This document shows positions 1 to 9,273 of a DNA stretch of 64,000 nucleotides, piece by piece (position 1 is the stretch's first letter; every line of letters starts with the position of its first letter). The position numbers and the translations under genes were made by a program. The stretch comes from Verrucomicrobiia bacterium (GTDB lineage Bacteria; Verrucomicrobiota; Verrucomicrobiia; Verrucomicrobiales; DEV007), in assembly GCA_030427505.1 (NCBI GenBank), contig JAUICH010000008.1:186001-250000 (forward strand), written 5' to 3'. Below the pieces are notes generated by a model. The model was not told the DNA's origin, did not search any database, and saw nothing but the letters and a program-made list of their open reading frames with translations.

Positions 1-2
1 GC

Positions 3-317
3 CGGACCCCGCGCATCAACGCGAACGGCGGCCGTGACCACCACCCGCGTGCTTTCTCCGCGATGTTTGCGGGCGGCGGCATTCAGGGCGGTCAGGTCTT
101 CGGGAAATCCGACGACAAGGGTATCGCCGTCGAAGAAGACCCGGTCGAACCGAAAGACTTCAACGCCACCATCGCCTATGCCATGGGCATTCCGCTGGAC
201 AAGGTGGTTTACTCTCCCTCCGGCCGTCCGTTCCTGGTCGCCGGTCATGTGGCCGATCCGAAGGATCCCTCCAAGGTTCTGCCCGAAGGGAAACCGATTA
301 TGCAGTTCTTCTCCTGA
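3..317 (+). CDS. DUF1501 family protein, C-terminal fragment
   Basis: The reading frame is open from the left edge, so the start lies outside the window; about 104 residues are visible. It reads RTPRINANGGRDHHPRAFSA followed by a Gly-rich stretch with GGQVFGKSDDKG, which is typical of the C-terminal end of DUF1501 proteins. These are sulfatase/alkaline-phosphatase-fold, usually exported proteins abundant in Planctomycetota and Verrucomicrobiota and normally paired with a DUF1549/DUF1553 cytochrome-like gene. That partner would be upstream, out of view. The substrate is unknown. A strong hairpin terminator follows about 35 bases after the stop, so this is the last gene of its transcript. Confidence 0.82.
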   Translation, partial: RTPRINANGGRDHHPRAFSAMFAGGGIQGGQVFGKSDDKGIAVEEDPVEPKDFNATIAYAMGIPLDKVVYSPSGRPFLVAGHVADPKDPSKVLPEGKPIMQFFS

Positions 318-350
318 TTGGTTGCCATACTCCGAAGAGCTGTCTCTGAG

Positions 351-386
351 AGAAGGCCCGGTGGAAACACCGGGTCTTCTTTTTTG
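351..386 (+). terminator. Rho-independent terminator after the DUF1501 gene
   Basis: AGAAGGCCCGGTG, a GAAA tetraloop, then CACCGGGTCTTCT running into a T tract. The 13-bp stem has one G-T pair. Confidence 0.85.
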
Positions 387-591
387 TATCGAAACGTTTC
401 TTTGGCGCATGGCTGGGGGCCAGCGGGGAGGAAAAGCTTTCTTTGGACGCCGAATTTGAGTACGCTTCCCGGGATTTGGACCCCCGTGCGCGATCCCTCG
501 GTGATTCCGTGAAACCAAAGAGTCCTGCTGTCTGGTGAGTGATTTCACTGCTTGGAGGGACAGATAGACCGCGCGGATCTTCCCTCTTGCC

Positions 592-1902
592 ATGAACCCC
601 TCCACCAAGACTCAGCGCTTGACCAAAGAACGGCCCGCCAACATCGAGCGCGCCTACGCTCTTCTCAAAGAGAATGAGGCCTTCCTCGAAGCCGTCATCG
701 ACAGCTTGCCCGTGGCCCTTTTTGCCAAGGATGCCTCCGATGGCTTTCGCTTCATTCTGTGGAATAAGAAGCAGGAGCAGATCACGACCATTCCAAAGGA
801 AAAGGCTCTCGGAAAAACCGATTACGATCTTTTTTCGGGGGAGTCCGCCGACTACTTCCGGGAAGTCGATGAAGCCGTGCTGAGACGGGGCAAAATGATC
901 AACGTGCCGGAGGAAATTATTGCCACGGACAAACTGGGCGATATCTGGCTGCACACCGTCAAAGTGCCGGTAAAAGATCCGAACGGGCAGGGTACCGTGA
1001 TCGTCGGCATCAGTGAAGACATCACCGAAAAGGTAAAGTCCAAGGAGCAGCTCAAGCGGCTGAACGAAAATCTCAGCCAAGCGAATGAAGAACTGAAGAA
1101 CACCCAGATGCAGCTCATCCAGGCAGAGAAGATGGAGTCCATCGGCCGCCTGGCTGCCGGCGTCGCTCACGAGGTCAAAAACCCGTTGGCTCTGCTCCTC
1201 ATGGGGGTGGAGTACCTGTCCAGCGGGGTGGATCGGGAGGACGAGAACGTACCGGAAATCCTCGCGGAAATGCGGGAGGCCATCAACCGGGCGGACAGCA
1301 TCATCCGGGGGTTGGTGGACTTCTCTTCTCAGCGCCAGTTGGCTCTGGTCAAAACCGACATCCGGTCCACGATCGAACAAGTGCTCTTGCTGGTTCGCCA
1401 CGAAATCACCCGGAACAGCATTCAGGTGCAGGTGGATATGGAAGAAGAGCTCCCCGCCATCATGGCGGACAGCGCGAAGCTCGAACAGGTCTTCATTAAC
1501 CTCATGATGAATGCCATCCACGCGATGGAAGAGGTCCCCAAGGGCCGCTTGGAGGTGCGTACTTACACCGAGTATCTGACCGACATCGAACGGGACGAGG
1601 GAGCGCGCACGGCAGACCATTTGCGCATGGGAGATCTGGTAGTGGTGGTAGAGATCCTAGACAATGGGGGCGGAATTCCGGAGGAGCATCTCCAGAAAGT
1701 ATTCGACCCCTTCTTCACCACCAAGGCCACGGGCGTTGGCACGGGCTTGGGACTGTCCGTGGTTCGAAAGATTGTAGAGCTTCACAAAGGCGCCGTGGAT
1801 ATTACCAACCGGCCAGAAGGAGGAGTCAGGGTGAAGATTCGCTTCAAAGTACCGAGAAGAAAGGCGGAAGCCATTGACACCGCGCAAGCAACAGAGGCAT
1901 AA
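592..1902 (+). CDS. PAS-domain sensor histidine kinase
   Basis: 436 residues with no signal peptide or membrane segment, so probably a soluble sensor. Residues about 25-145 form a PAS domain ([14 protein letters not shown], ending VGISEDITE). A coiled-coil linker lies at about 145-180. The HisKA H-box is [10 protein letters not shown] with the phospho-acceptor His193. The HATPase_c domain shows the N-box ([12 protein letters not shown]), G1 (DNGGGIPEE), F-box (FDPFFTTK) and G2 (GTGLGLSVV), so all catalytic boxes are present. The response regulator gene begins about 20 bases downstream, and the two probably form a two-component pair. The PAS ligand cannot be inferred. Confidence 0.93.
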   Translation: MNPSTKTQRLTKERPANIERAYALLKENEAFLEAVIDSLPVALFAKDASDGFRFILWNKKQEQITTIPKEKALGKTDYDLFSGESADYFREVDEAVLRRGKMINVPEEIIATDKLGDIWLHTVKVPVKDPNGQGTVIVGISEDITEKVKSKEQLKRLNENLSQANEELKNTQMQLIQAEKMESIGRLAAGVAHEVKNPLALLLMGVEYLSSGVDREDENVPEILAEMREAINRADSIIRGLVDFSSQRQLALVKTDIRSTIEQVLLLVRHEITRNSIQVQVDMEEELPAIMADSAKLEQVFINLMMNAIHAMEEVPKGRLEVRTYTEYLTDIERDEGARTADHLRMGDLVVVVEILDNGGGIPEEHLQKVFDPFFTTKATGVGTGLGLSVVRKIVELHKGAVDITNRPEGGVRVKIRFKVPRRKAEAIDTAQATEA

Positions 1903-1922
1903 TCTTGTTAGTAGTACCCCCG

Positions 1923-2309
1923 ATGACAAAAATCCTCGTTATCGACGATGAAGTTGGCTTCACCAAGCTTCTGAAAATGAACTTGGAACGCACCGGAAAG
2001 TATGAGGTGCGGATAGAGAATGAGTCCACGAATGCGATTGCTATCGCGCGGGAATTTCAGCCGGATCTCATCCTGCTGGATATCGTAATGCCGGATATGG
2101 ATGGCGGCGATGTGGCCGCCATGATGCAGGCGGATCCGATGCTGGCGCGTACCCCAATCATCATGCTGACGGCTTTGGTTTCGCAAGGCGAGACCAGCAG
2201 CGACGCGGTGGCCCAAAGCGGTAACATGAATGTTCTGCCTAAGCCGGTGAACATGGAGTTGCTGACTCGTTGCATTGAAGAAGCGCTGGCCAGTGCCTCA
2301 CTGGATTAG
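1923..2309 (+). CDS. Single-domain response regulator (CheY-like)
   Basis: 128 residues made of a receiver domain only, with no output domain. It starts MTKILVIDDE (acidic pocket DD). The phospho-acceptor is Asp53 in LLDIVMPDMDG, the conserved Thr is in MLTALV and the Lys in LPKPV. I chose the ATG at 1923 over the TTG at 1905 because the receiver fold begins immediately after it. It lies directly downstream of the PAS kinase and is the probable phosphorylation target. The effect must pass through protein-protein contact or a phosphorelay, since no DNA-binding domain is present. Confidence 0.9.
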   Translation: MTKILVIDDEVGFTKLLKMNLERTGKYEVRIENESTNAIAIAREFQPDLILLDIVMPDMDGGDVAAMMQADPMLARTPIIMLTALVSQGETSSDAVAQSGNMNVLPKPVNMELLTRCIEEALASASLD

Positions 2310-2450
2310 CTAACTTTGTCGCTTCAAGTTCCTTCCCGCTCTTTGGCCGGAGCGGGACTTCCGGTTGGGATTGATAAGCTTGATCGAGCTGGTCCAGGGA
2401 TTCTTGGAATTCCTGGGGCGACAGTTGACGATTGGTCTATCTTGCCCGGC

Positions 2451-3371
2451 ATGGATTCTTCCGCCCATTCCAAACCGTTGCCCGTGGATGAAACCCGTTG
2501 TGTCTTGGCCGAAGGCGTCCTCTGGGACAGCCGGACGCAACGCCTTCTGTGGATCGATATTGAGGGAAATGTCCTTTTTGCCCGTCAGGATGGCATAACC
2601 AAAAAGTTCGTCCTCGACTCTTGCCCGGGCACCGTGGCGCTTACGGAGAATGAGGAATTGGTTCTCCTGGCTTTGAAGACTGGGTTGTTCCTGTTGGATT
2701 TGAGAACCGGAGATACGGAGTTTTTTGCGCCGTTTCCCAATTCTGGCGATCAGGCTGAATTGCGTTTCAATGATGGCAAGCCAGACCCCACGGGTCACCT
2801 GTGGGTGGGCACCATGCACTTGGACGGGTTGGAGGGGCGGGGTTCCCTCTATTGGTTTGCCGGGGAAACAGAGTTGTGGGAGGCCCGCGTTTCTTCCACC
2901 ACGGTGTCCAACGGGCTCGCCTGGTCCTCTGATGGCGGCACCTTCTTCTACACGGATAGTCCCACCCGCCGCATACGCGCGTTCGACTTTGACGGGCGGA
3001 CCGGTACGCTTTCGCGCGAGCGAACGGTCGTTTCTATTCCAGAAGGCTGGGGATACCCGGACGGTTTCACCATCGACAGCGAAGACAAGCTGTGGGTTGC
3101 CCATTGGGCCGGTGGCCGGGTGGTCCGGTACGACCCTGAGTCCGGCGATCCCATGGAAGTCATCGAGGTGGGTGTGCCCCAAGTCACCAGCTGCACCTTT
3201 GGCGGGCCGGACTTGAGGACGCTTTACATCAGCACCGCGCAGGGTTCCCGGGACGCCGGGTATGTGGACCTGGAGCGTTACCCGCTGAGCGGGGCGGTTT
3301 TCGAAGTGCGGACCAGCGTGGAGGGAACCAAGAGCCATCCCTTTCTCCGTCCGGCTGGGAGAAAAAGTTGA
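2451..3371 (+). CDS. SMP-30/gluconolactonase family sugar-lactone hydrolase
   Basis: 306 residues, a normal length for the six-bladed beta-propeller SMP-30/gluconolaconase/LRE family. Family signatures seen are EGVLWDSRTQRLLWIDIEG near the N-terminus (the Glu is a metal ligand), RFNDGKPDPTGHLWVGTM (the Asn/Asp metal site), VSNGLAWSSDG and PDGFTIDSEDKLWVAHWAGG. These enzymes hydrolyse aldonolactones using a divalent metal. The frame stays open upstream to 2316, but the ATG at 2451 gives the usual N-terminus. No signal peptide is seen, so it is probably cytosolic. The exact sugar substrate is unknown. Confidence 0.88.
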   Translation: MDSSAHSKPLPVDETRCVLAEGVLWDSRTQRLLWIDIEGNVLFARQDGITKKFVLDSCPGTVALTENEELVLLALKTGLFLLDLRTGDTEFFAPFPNSGDQAELRFNDGKPDPTGHLWVGTMHLDGLEGRGSLYWFAGETELWEARVSSTTVSNGLAWSSDGGTFFYTDSPTRRIRAFDFDGRTGTLSRERTVVSIPEGWGYPDGFTIDSEDKLWVAHWAGGRVVRYDPESGDPMEVIEVGVPQVTSCTFGGPDLRTLYISTAQGSRDAGYVDLERYPLSGAVFEVRTSVEGTKSHPFLRPAGRKS

Positions 3372-3392
3372 GAAGGGTTGCCATGCCCCCCA

Positions 3393-3440
3393 AAAAAGAA
3401 CGCTCCGTACCGCTTCAGCGGCCGGAGCGTCTTTTCTTTC
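3393..3440. terminator. Bidirectional terminator between convergent genes
   Basis: An A-rich tract, then ACGCTCCG, a GC-rich loop, CGGAGCGT and a T-rich tract. It can end both the lactonase transcript and the opposing amt transcript. Confidence 0.8.
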
Positions 3441-3497
3441 AATAGCCGGTTCCCAAACTGACGGGCCGGTTTGAAAAGGGGAAGGAGAGTACCGATC

Positions 3498-4793
3498 TCA
3501 GTTGGAGTAGCCGCTTTCCCCGTGCGAGGCCTGGTCCAGGCCCACGGTTTCGTCCGCCTCGGTCACCCGGAGTCCGACGACGACTTTTACGATCAGAAGG
3601 GCCACCACGGAGACAATGCCGCTCCAAGCCACGGTTACGAGGACGCTCTTTGCCTGGGTCACTACTTGGGAAGCCACATTGATCTCCGGGTCGCGTAGAA
3701 AGACGCCGGTCAGGATGGCGCCGACAATGCCGCCGACACCGTGCACGCCAAACACGTCCAAGCTGTCGTCGTATTTGAACATCCGCTTCAGGGTCGTGGC
3801 ACAGAAGTAACACAAGATGGCAGACGCGGCGCCGATCACGATGGACCCAAACACAGTGGTGGAACCTGAAGCCGGCGTGATGGCCACGAGTCCGGCCACG
3901 GCTCCGGTGGCGGCGCCCACGGCGGTGGGCTTGCCCGTTTTCAGCCATTCCACGAACATCCAGGCTAGCACGGCGGTGGCGGTGGCGACCTGGGTGGTGA
4001 TCATCGCCATGCCCGCGCTGGCGTTCGCGGCCGCGGCACTACCCGCGTTGAAGCCGAACCACCCCACCCACAGCAAGGCGGCGCCGATGACCGTAAAGGG
4101 CACGCTGTGCGGCGCCATGGTTGCCTTTCCGTAGCCCTCACGGGGGCCTACCATGATGCAGGCCACCAGGCCCGCGATGCCCGCGTTGATGTGCACCACG
4201 GTCCCGCCGGCGAAGTCCAGCACGCCCCAGTCAGCGAACAGGCCGCCGCCCCAGGCCATGTGCCACACGGGCACGTAGGAAAAGATCGCCCAGATGGTGG
4301 TGAACAGCAGCACGGCGATGAACTTCATCCGCTCGGCAAAGGCGCCGACGATCAGCGCGGGGGTGATGATGATGAAGGTCATCTGAAAGGTGATCCAGAC
4401 GCTTTCCGGAATGGAGTCGTTCACGGAGTCTTCCGTCAGCTTGCTCAGCATGAGATTTGAGAAATCGCCAAAGAAGGCCTTCTCATCCGAACCCGTGGCC
4501 AGGCTGTAGCCCAGGATGATCCACACCAGGGACATCACAGCGGCGATTACCAGGCACTGCATCAGCACGCTGAGGACGTTCTTGGCGCGGACCAAGCCGC
4601 CGTAGAAAAGAGCCAGACCGGGCAGCGTCATCAGTAGAACCAGGACCGTGGAGGTCAGCATCCACGCGGTGTCTCCCGTGTCGATGGCGGGCGGTGCGGA
4701 GGTAGCGGCGGCTGCCGCCTCCTGGGCGGCTCCGGATTGTGCGGCGAGCAGTCCGACACCGGACATGACTGCGAATAGCTTCAGGGTTTTCAT
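3498..4793 (-). CDS. amt: Ammonium transporter (Amt family)
   Basis: 431 residues, a normal Amt length. It has a cleavable signal-like N-terminus (residues 1-25, ending in an Ala-rich stretch), as in E. coli AmtB, followed by about 11 membrane helices. The twin pore histidines are His201 (TVVHINAG) and His351 (FGVHGVGG). Other Amt signatures are PGLALFYGGLVRAKNVLS and WVGWFGFNAGS. It moves ammonium/ammonia across the inner membrane. No glnK/glnB gene is adjacent, which is unusual because amt is generally paired with one. The gltB gene 12 kb away belongs to the same nitrogen-assimilation route. Confidence 0.95.
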   Translation of the reverse strand: MKTLKLFAVMSGVGLLAAQSGAAQEAAAAATSAPPAIDTGDTAWMLTSTVLVLLMTLPGLALFYGGLVRAKNVLSVLMQCLVIAAVMSLVWIILGYSLATGSDEKAFFGDFSNLMLSKLTEDSVNDSIPESVWITFQMTFIIITPALIVGAFAERMKFIAVLLFTTIWAIFSYVPVWHMAWGGGLFADWGVLDFAGGTVVHINAGIAGLVACIMVGPREGYGKATMAPHSVPFTVIGAALLWVGWFGFNAGSAAAANASAGMAMITTQVATATAVLAWMFVEWLKTGKPTAVGAATGAVAGLVAITPASGSTTVFGSIVIGAASAILCYFCATTLKRMFKYDDSLDVFGVHGVGGIVGAILTGVFLRDPEINVASQVVTQAKSVLVTVAWSGIVSVVALLIVKVVVGLRVTEADETVGLDQASHGESGYSN

Positions 4794-4895
4794 TGGAATG
4801 AGTTGGGTTGAGCGGTCCTTCAGTCAGTTCTTGATCATTTTCCTGGCAATCCCCCCAAGATTGATAACTGGGAGTATGGACAAGGAAAAATACTA

Positions 4896-4908
4896 ACCAG
4901 GAACTGGT
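4896..4908. promoter_or_regulatory. Small palindrome in the amt/sulfatase divergent intergenic region
   Basis: ACCAG-GAA-CTGGT, a perfect 5-3-5 dyad, lies in the 237-bp region between the divergent amt and sulfatase genes, about 100 bases upstream of the amt start. It could be an operator for either gene. There is no match to a site I can name. Confidence 0.25.
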
Positions 4909-5030
4909 AACAATGTTGGTTTTTCTGGTTCTATCTTATCCGGGGCTGGCTGACAAAAAGTTTTTCAGACGTATTCCGGGACGGATTTTGACAAGACAGG
5001 CTTTCGCCGGAACGCTAGGCTCCCACCGCC

Positions 5031-6485
5031 ATGAAAGCCCCGTTTCTCTCCTTCTCAGCCGTCTTGTCCGCCTTGGTTTGGATCTGTTTGCTCAGCGGGC
5101 CCATACCGCTAAAGGCCGCCGCGGGCGACAAGCCGAATGTCATCTACATCATGGCGGATGACCTCGGATACGGAGACCTGGGCTGCTACGGGCAGAAGAT
5201 CATGAAGACGCCGCGCATCGATGAAATGGCGGCGGAAGGCATGAAGTTCACCCAGCACTATGCGGGGAGCGCCCTCTGCGCGCCCACGCGTTCCTGCCTG
5301 ATGACCGGCACTCACACCGGACACACCCGGGTGCGAAACAATGGCGGCGCGGATGGCGACCTTCACCCGGAAGACTTTACGGTGGGCGAGCTTCTCAAGC
5401 AGGTGGGGTACGCCACCGGCGCCATCGGCAAATGGGGCGTGGGGGAAGCCGGCACCACCGGCATCCCGACCCGGCAGGGCTTCGACTTCTTCTTTGGTTA
5501 CCTGAATCAGTCCAACGCCCATCACTACTACCCGCCCTTCCTCTGGCGGAACGAGGAAAAGGAGCTCTACCCGGACAATCCGGAGAAGCGCACCCACTAC
5601 AGCCACGACCTGATGACGGACGAAGCGCTCGGGTTCATTCGGGAACACAAAGACGGTCCCTTTTTTCTCTATGTGCCCTACACCATTCCTCACGTGAGCC
5701 TTGATGTGCCGGAGGATTCCATGGCGCCCTATGTGGGTACCATTGAGGAGACCGAGCCTTACGGAACGCCGGGCGGTCAGCACTACCGCTACGAGGAGAA
5801 GCCGCATGCCGCCTTTGCCGGCATGGTTTCCCGCCTGGACCGGGACGTGGGCCGCATTCTCGACCTCGTGGAGGAACTCGGCATCGCGGAAAACACGCTG
5901 GTCATCTTCACGAGCGACAATGGTCCCACCTCCGCCGGGGGCGCGGACCCGAAGTTCTTCGATGGCAATGGCCCCCTGCGCGGTATCAAATTTGAATTCT
6001 ACGAAGGCGGCATTCGCGAGCCGATGATTGCCTGGTGGCCCGGCACCGTGGCCCCGGGCACGGAGAGCGATCACGTTTCCGCTCACTGGGATCTCATGCC
6101 CACCCTGGCGGAACTGACCGGACAACCCGTGCCGGAAAGTACGGACGGGATTTCCTTCCTTCCCACCCTGCTGGGAAACAGCGCGGAGCAGAAACAGCAC
6201 GCATTTCTGTATTGGGAATGGCCGGGCGGCGGGGGCGTGCAGGCCGTGCGCCAAGGGGACTGGAAAGGCATCCGCCACAAGCTCCAGAAAGACGCGGACG
6301 CGCCCATCGAACTCTACAACCTGGCGAACGACCTCGGCGAAGAAACCGACGTGGCGGCTCAGCACCCTGACGTGGTGGCGGAGATCCATCGCATTATGAC
6401 GGAGGAACGCATTGCGCCCGACCCGGACCCGCTCTTTACTCCCGCCAAGCCAAAGAAGGCCAAAAAGAAAAAGTCAGCGGAGTAA
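5031..6485 (+). CDS. Secreted type I (formylglycine) sulfatase
   Basis: 484 residues. A signal peptide spans about 1-31 (MKAPFLSFSAVLSALVWICL, ending in AAAG). The sulfatase fold starts at KPNVIYIMADDLGYGDLGCY (metal-binding Asp pair). The sulfatase motif is CAPTRS with Cys83, which an anaerobic or FGE-type enzyme would convert to formylglycine. Further signatures are GKWGVGE, FTSDNGPTS and GGIREPMIAWWPG. The Lys-rich tail (AKPKKAKKKKSAE) is unusual. It hydrolyses sulfate esters, probably of polysaccharides, in the periplasm or outside the cell; the substrate class cannot be read from sequence. The PLP enzyme gene starts 18 bases downstream, so co-transcription is likely. Confidence 0.94.
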   Translation: MKAPFLSFSAVLSALVWICLLSGPIPLKAAAGDKPNVIYIMADDLGYGDLGCYGQKIMKTPRIDEMAAEGMKFTQHYAGSALCAPTRSCLMTGTHTGHTRVRNNGGADGDLHPEDFTVGELLKQVGYATGAIGKWGVGEAGTTGIPTRQGFDFFFGYLNQSNAHHYYPPFLWRNEEKELYPDNPEKRTHYSHDLMTDEALGFIREHKDGPFFLYVPYTIPHVSLDVPEDSMAPYVGTIEETEPYGTPGGQHYRYEEKPHAAFAGMVSRLDRDVGRILDLVEELGIAENTLVIFTSDNGPTSAGGADPKFFDGNGPLRGIKFEFYEGGIREPMIAWWPGTVAPGTESDHVSAHWDLMPTLAELTGQPVPESTDGISFLPTLLGNSAEQKQHAFLYWEWPGGGGVQAVRQGDWKGIRHKLQKDADAPIELYNLANDLGEETDVAAQHPDVVAEIHRIMTEERIAPDPDPLFTPAKPKKAKKKKSAE

Positions 6486-6502
6486 ACTAATACAGGGCAT
6501 CC

Positions 6503-7654
6503 ATGAGCGGCGGCAGCGAAGAAGGTTTTGAGACCAGGGCTATCCACACAGGGCACGACTACGTGGACGGTACCGGCGCGGTCATTCCCCCGGTTTACCT
6601 GACTTCCACCTTCGAATACGGGAACGCTGGGGGGTTCGACTACACCCGCTCTGGGAACCCGAACTTTCGTCTCCTGGATCGCACCCTGGCCAGCCTGGAA
6701 GGCGGAAAATTCGCCACCGTGTTCGCCAGCGGCGTCTCCGCGATTACAGCCATCGTTTCCACGCTCAAGTCAGGCGACCTCGTCATCGCGGAAGAGAATG
6801 TCTATGGCTGCACCTTCCGCCTCTTTGCTCAGGTCTTTGAGAAGTTTGGGGTGCGGGTGAACTACTACGACTTCACTCAGCCGGCAGCGCTGGAAAGGAT
6901 CGCCGAAGAAAAGCCGGTCCTGGTCTGGATCGAATCGCCGACCAATCCGCTGCTGAAGATCATCGACATCTCTGCCGTTTCTCAAGCGGCGGACGCGGTG
7001 GGGAGCACGGTGGTGGTGGACAACACCTTTGCCTCCAGCTATGTGCAGCGGCCCTTGGAATTGGGCGCCCACCTGTCCTTGTTGAGCACGACCAAGTATA
7101 CCAATGGCCACTCCGATGCCCTGGGTGGCGCGGTGTGCACGAATTCCGAAGAATGGCGGGACAAGATGATTTTTGCCCAGAAGGCGCTCGGCCTGCAACC
7201 TTCTCCCTTTGACGCCTGGCTCACCCTGCGGGGGGTGAAGACTCAGTCTATCCGCATGGAACGCCACAGCGCGAACGGCCTGCGCTTTGCCGAGTTCCTG
7301 GAGCAGGAGGTAAAGCCAAAATACGTCCGCTACCCGCTCCTGCCGTCTCACCCGCAATACGAGATCGCGAAGCGCCAGATGAACGGCGGCTCCGGCATTG
7401 TGACCGTGGACTTCGGCCTGAGCCTGGAGAAGACGCTTCAGTTCGTGGAAAGCCTGCAATATTTCCCAAAGGCGGAGAGCCTGGGAGGCATCGAGTCTCT
7501 CTGCTGTCACCCGGCTTCCATGACCCACGCATCCGTGCCGAAAGAAACGCGGGAAAAGGTGGGGATCAGCGATTCGCTGGTGCGCTTCTCCGTGGGCATT
7601 GAAACCGTGGAAGACCTCATCGAAGACGTCCGGTCCGCCTTGGCGAAACTCTAG
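6503..7654 (+). CDS. Cys/Met metabolism PLP enzyme (cystathionine gamma-synthase/lyase type)
   Basis: 383 residues, the standard length for the transsulfuration enzyme family (fold-type I). Residues seen are YTRSGNPN (Tyr/Arg for phosphate binding), ASGVSAITAI, the PLP-stacking Tyr in ENVYGCTFRL, VVDNTFASSY (Asp for the pyridine nitrogen) and the Schiff-base lysine Lys198 in LLSTTKYTNGHSD. The C-terminus (ESLCCHPASMTH, LVRFSVGIETVEDLI) is canonical. It acts on cysteine, homocysteine or O-acyl-homoserine. Sequence alone does not separate gamma-synthase, gamma-lyase and methionine gamma-lyase. The next gene encodes a second, divergent family member. Confidence 0.92.
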   Translation: MSGGSEEGFETRAIHTGHDYVDGTGAVIPPVYLTSTFEYGNAGGFDYTRSGNPNFRLLDRTLASLEGGKFATVFASGVSAITAIVSTLKSGDLVIAEENVYGCTFRLFAQVFEKFGVRVNYYDFTQPAALERIAEEKPVLVWIESPTNPLLKIIDISAVSQAADAVGSTVVVDNTFASSYVQRPLELGAHLSLLSTTKYTNGHSDALGGAVCTNSEEWRDKMIFAQKALGLQPSPFDAWLTLRGVKTQSIRMERHSANGLRFAEFLEQEVKPKYVRYPLLPSHPQYEIAKRQMNGGSGIVTVDFGLSLEKTLQFVESLQYFPKAESLGGIESLCCHPASMTHASVPKETREKVGISDSLVRFSVGIETVEDLIEDVRSALAKL

Positions 7655-7719
7655 GCACTCCCATTGCTGTCCGCTTGACTGACCGGCTTCCGCTGCTTTC
7701 CGTTCTCCCATTTCATCTG

Positions 7720-9225
7720 ATGCGCGATCTCCTCACAGACCCGGCCTGTTCCGCGGAAGATTTGGGCTGTCCCTTGCCGGACTCCCCGCACGCGGTGTCT
7801 GTCTGCCTGCCGCGCTGGGCGGATGTGGTGGGTTATGAGGAACAGCACCAGCCGACCGTGGACCGGATGCAGTGCGGGTATCCGCGTTTCTTCTTACATC
7901 CTAAAGTCCGCCATCTGTTTGCGGAAGCGGAGAAACAGTGTGCTGAGAGTGGCGAACACTGCGTGGTCTATCCCTCGCGTCAGCCGGCGGAAAGGTGCGT
8001 GGCTTATGTCAGGGAGAAAGGTGGCAATGCGGATCTGGGCCGCGTGGTGAAAACCGGGTGGGGGCAGTTGCATGCCGCGGTCGTGCCGGCGGAGAACCTG
8101 CCGGAAGCAATGGCCTACTGGCGACATTGCGGGGAAGTTGTCAGCAGCCGCCTGGCCGAAGCCATTTCACAGGGACAAGATCCCGAAGCGGATGAAGACG
8201 CGGGCCGCGCCGCCAAGGAAGAGATCCGCCAGCGCCTGGCTCAGGTGAGCGGTCAGAATAAAGAAGACGTGTTCCTGTTTCCCAGCGGCATGGCGGCGGT
8301 GTTCACCGTCCACCGCATTCTGAACGAACTCTTCCCCGGGCGAAAGAGCGTGCAGCTCGAGTTTCCCTATGTGGATGTTTTGAAGATCCAGGAGGAGTTC
8401 GGTCCCGGCGTTCACTTCATTCCCCTGATCAAAGACGGAGGCGTGGAGGAGGTGGAGGCGCTACTGGCCAAGGGCGAAACTCCGGCCGCCGTGTACTGCG
8501 AACTGGCCAGCAATCCGCTTCTCCGCAGTGTGGATGTGTTAGGGCTGAAGCCGGTGCTTGAGGCCGCGGGTGTGCCCATGATCGTGGATGACACGGTGGG
8601 CTGTGTGTTGAACATCGATGCCTTTCGCGCCGCCGATGTGGTGACCTCCAGCCTGACCAAGTATTTCTCCGGTTCCGGCGACGTCATGGCGGGCTCCGTC
8701 ATCCTGCGGCACGACTCACCATTTCGCGAGGCGTTCCGCGAGCGTCTGTTGGCGGCGGGAGGCATGGACGAACTCTGGACCGGGGACGCCGTGGTGCTGG
8801 CCACGAATTCCCGCGGCTTTCAGGACAGAGTCGCCAAGATCAACCAAAACGCGGACCGCCTTTTCTCCTACCTCGAAAACCATCCTAAGGTGGAAGCTGT
8901 GTGGTATCCCCGGAATCAAATGCCGGAGATCTATCGCCAGATCCATCGCGAGAGCGGTGGCTACGGCGGCCTGTTGTCTATCCTGCTGAAAGATCCGGCC
9001 CGCGCCGCGCCCCGGTTCTACGATGCCCTGCGTATTTCAAAAGGACCAAGCCTGGGGACGAATTTTTCCCTGGTCTGCCCCTACACGCTGCTGGCGCATT
9101 ACCAGGAACTGGACTGGGCCGCCCGCTGCGGCGTGGACCGCCACCTCATCCGCATCTCCGTGGGTCTGGAGGATCCGGAAGACTTGATCCAGCGCTTTGA
9201 CGAAGCCTTCGCGGCGGCGGGGTGA
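7720..9225 (+). CDS. Long, fungal-type cystathionine gamma-synthase-like PLP enzyme
   Basis: About 501 residues, over 100 longer than the neighbouring family member because of an extra N-terminal domain. That domain carries PHAVSVCLPRWADVVGYEEQ and GYPRFFLHPKV, which I recall from the fungal STR2/MET-type cystathionine gamma-synthases and some bacteria. The PLP core begins near residue 180: FPSGMAAVFTVHR, ELASNPLLRSVD, IVDDTVGCVLN and the lysine in SSLTKYFSGSGD. The C-terminus is LIRISVGLEDPEDLIQRF. The likely reaction is formation of cystathionine from an O-acyl-homoserine and cysteine for methionine synthesis. The frame extends to a TTG at 7675; ATG 7720 was preferred, and neither has a clear ribosome site. 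It follows the first PLP gene by 65 bases. Confidence 0.78.
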   Translation: MRDLLTDPACSAEDLGCPLPDSPHAVSVCLPRWADVVGYEEQHQPTVDRMQCGYPRFFLHPKVRHLFAEAEKQCAESGEHCVVYPSRQPAERCVAYVREKGGNADLGRVVKTGWGQLHAAVVPAENLPEAMAYWRHCGEVVSSRLAEAISQGQDPEADEDAGRAAKEEIRQRLAQVSGQNKEDVFLFPSGMAAVFTVHRILNELFPGRKSVQLEFPYVDVLKIQEEFGPGVHFIPLIKDGGVEEVEALLAKGETPAAVYCELASNPLLRSVDVLGLKPVLEAAGVPMIVDDTVGCVLNIDAFRAADVVTSSLTKYFSGSGDVMAGSVILRHDSPFREAFRERLLAAGGMDELWTGDAVVLATNSRGFQDRVAKINQNADRLFSYLENHPKVEAVWYPRNQMPEIYRQIHRESGGYGGLLSILLKDPARAAPRFYDALRISKGPSLGTNFSLVCPYTLLAHYQELDWAARCGVDRHLIRISVGLEDPEDLIQRFDEAFAAAG

Positions 9226-9273
9226 ATGTGAATGGTCCAAGTATTCTCTACTCCAACGAGCCGTCAGTTTACC

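Noticed and set aside
298-1620. 440-residue minus-strand open frame over the histidine kinase
   Set aside because: The plus strand carries all kinase boxes; the minus-strand translation has no recognisable domain.
1905-1922. TTG start for the response regulator
   Set aside because: It adds six residues not seen in CheY-like proteins, and the ATG at 1923 directly precedes the first strand of the fold.
4988-5016. Promoter for the first sulfatase (TTGACA at 4988-4993)
   Set aside because: The -35 match is perfect, but 17 bases on the -10 reads AACGCT, and the start codon is only 15 bases past it.
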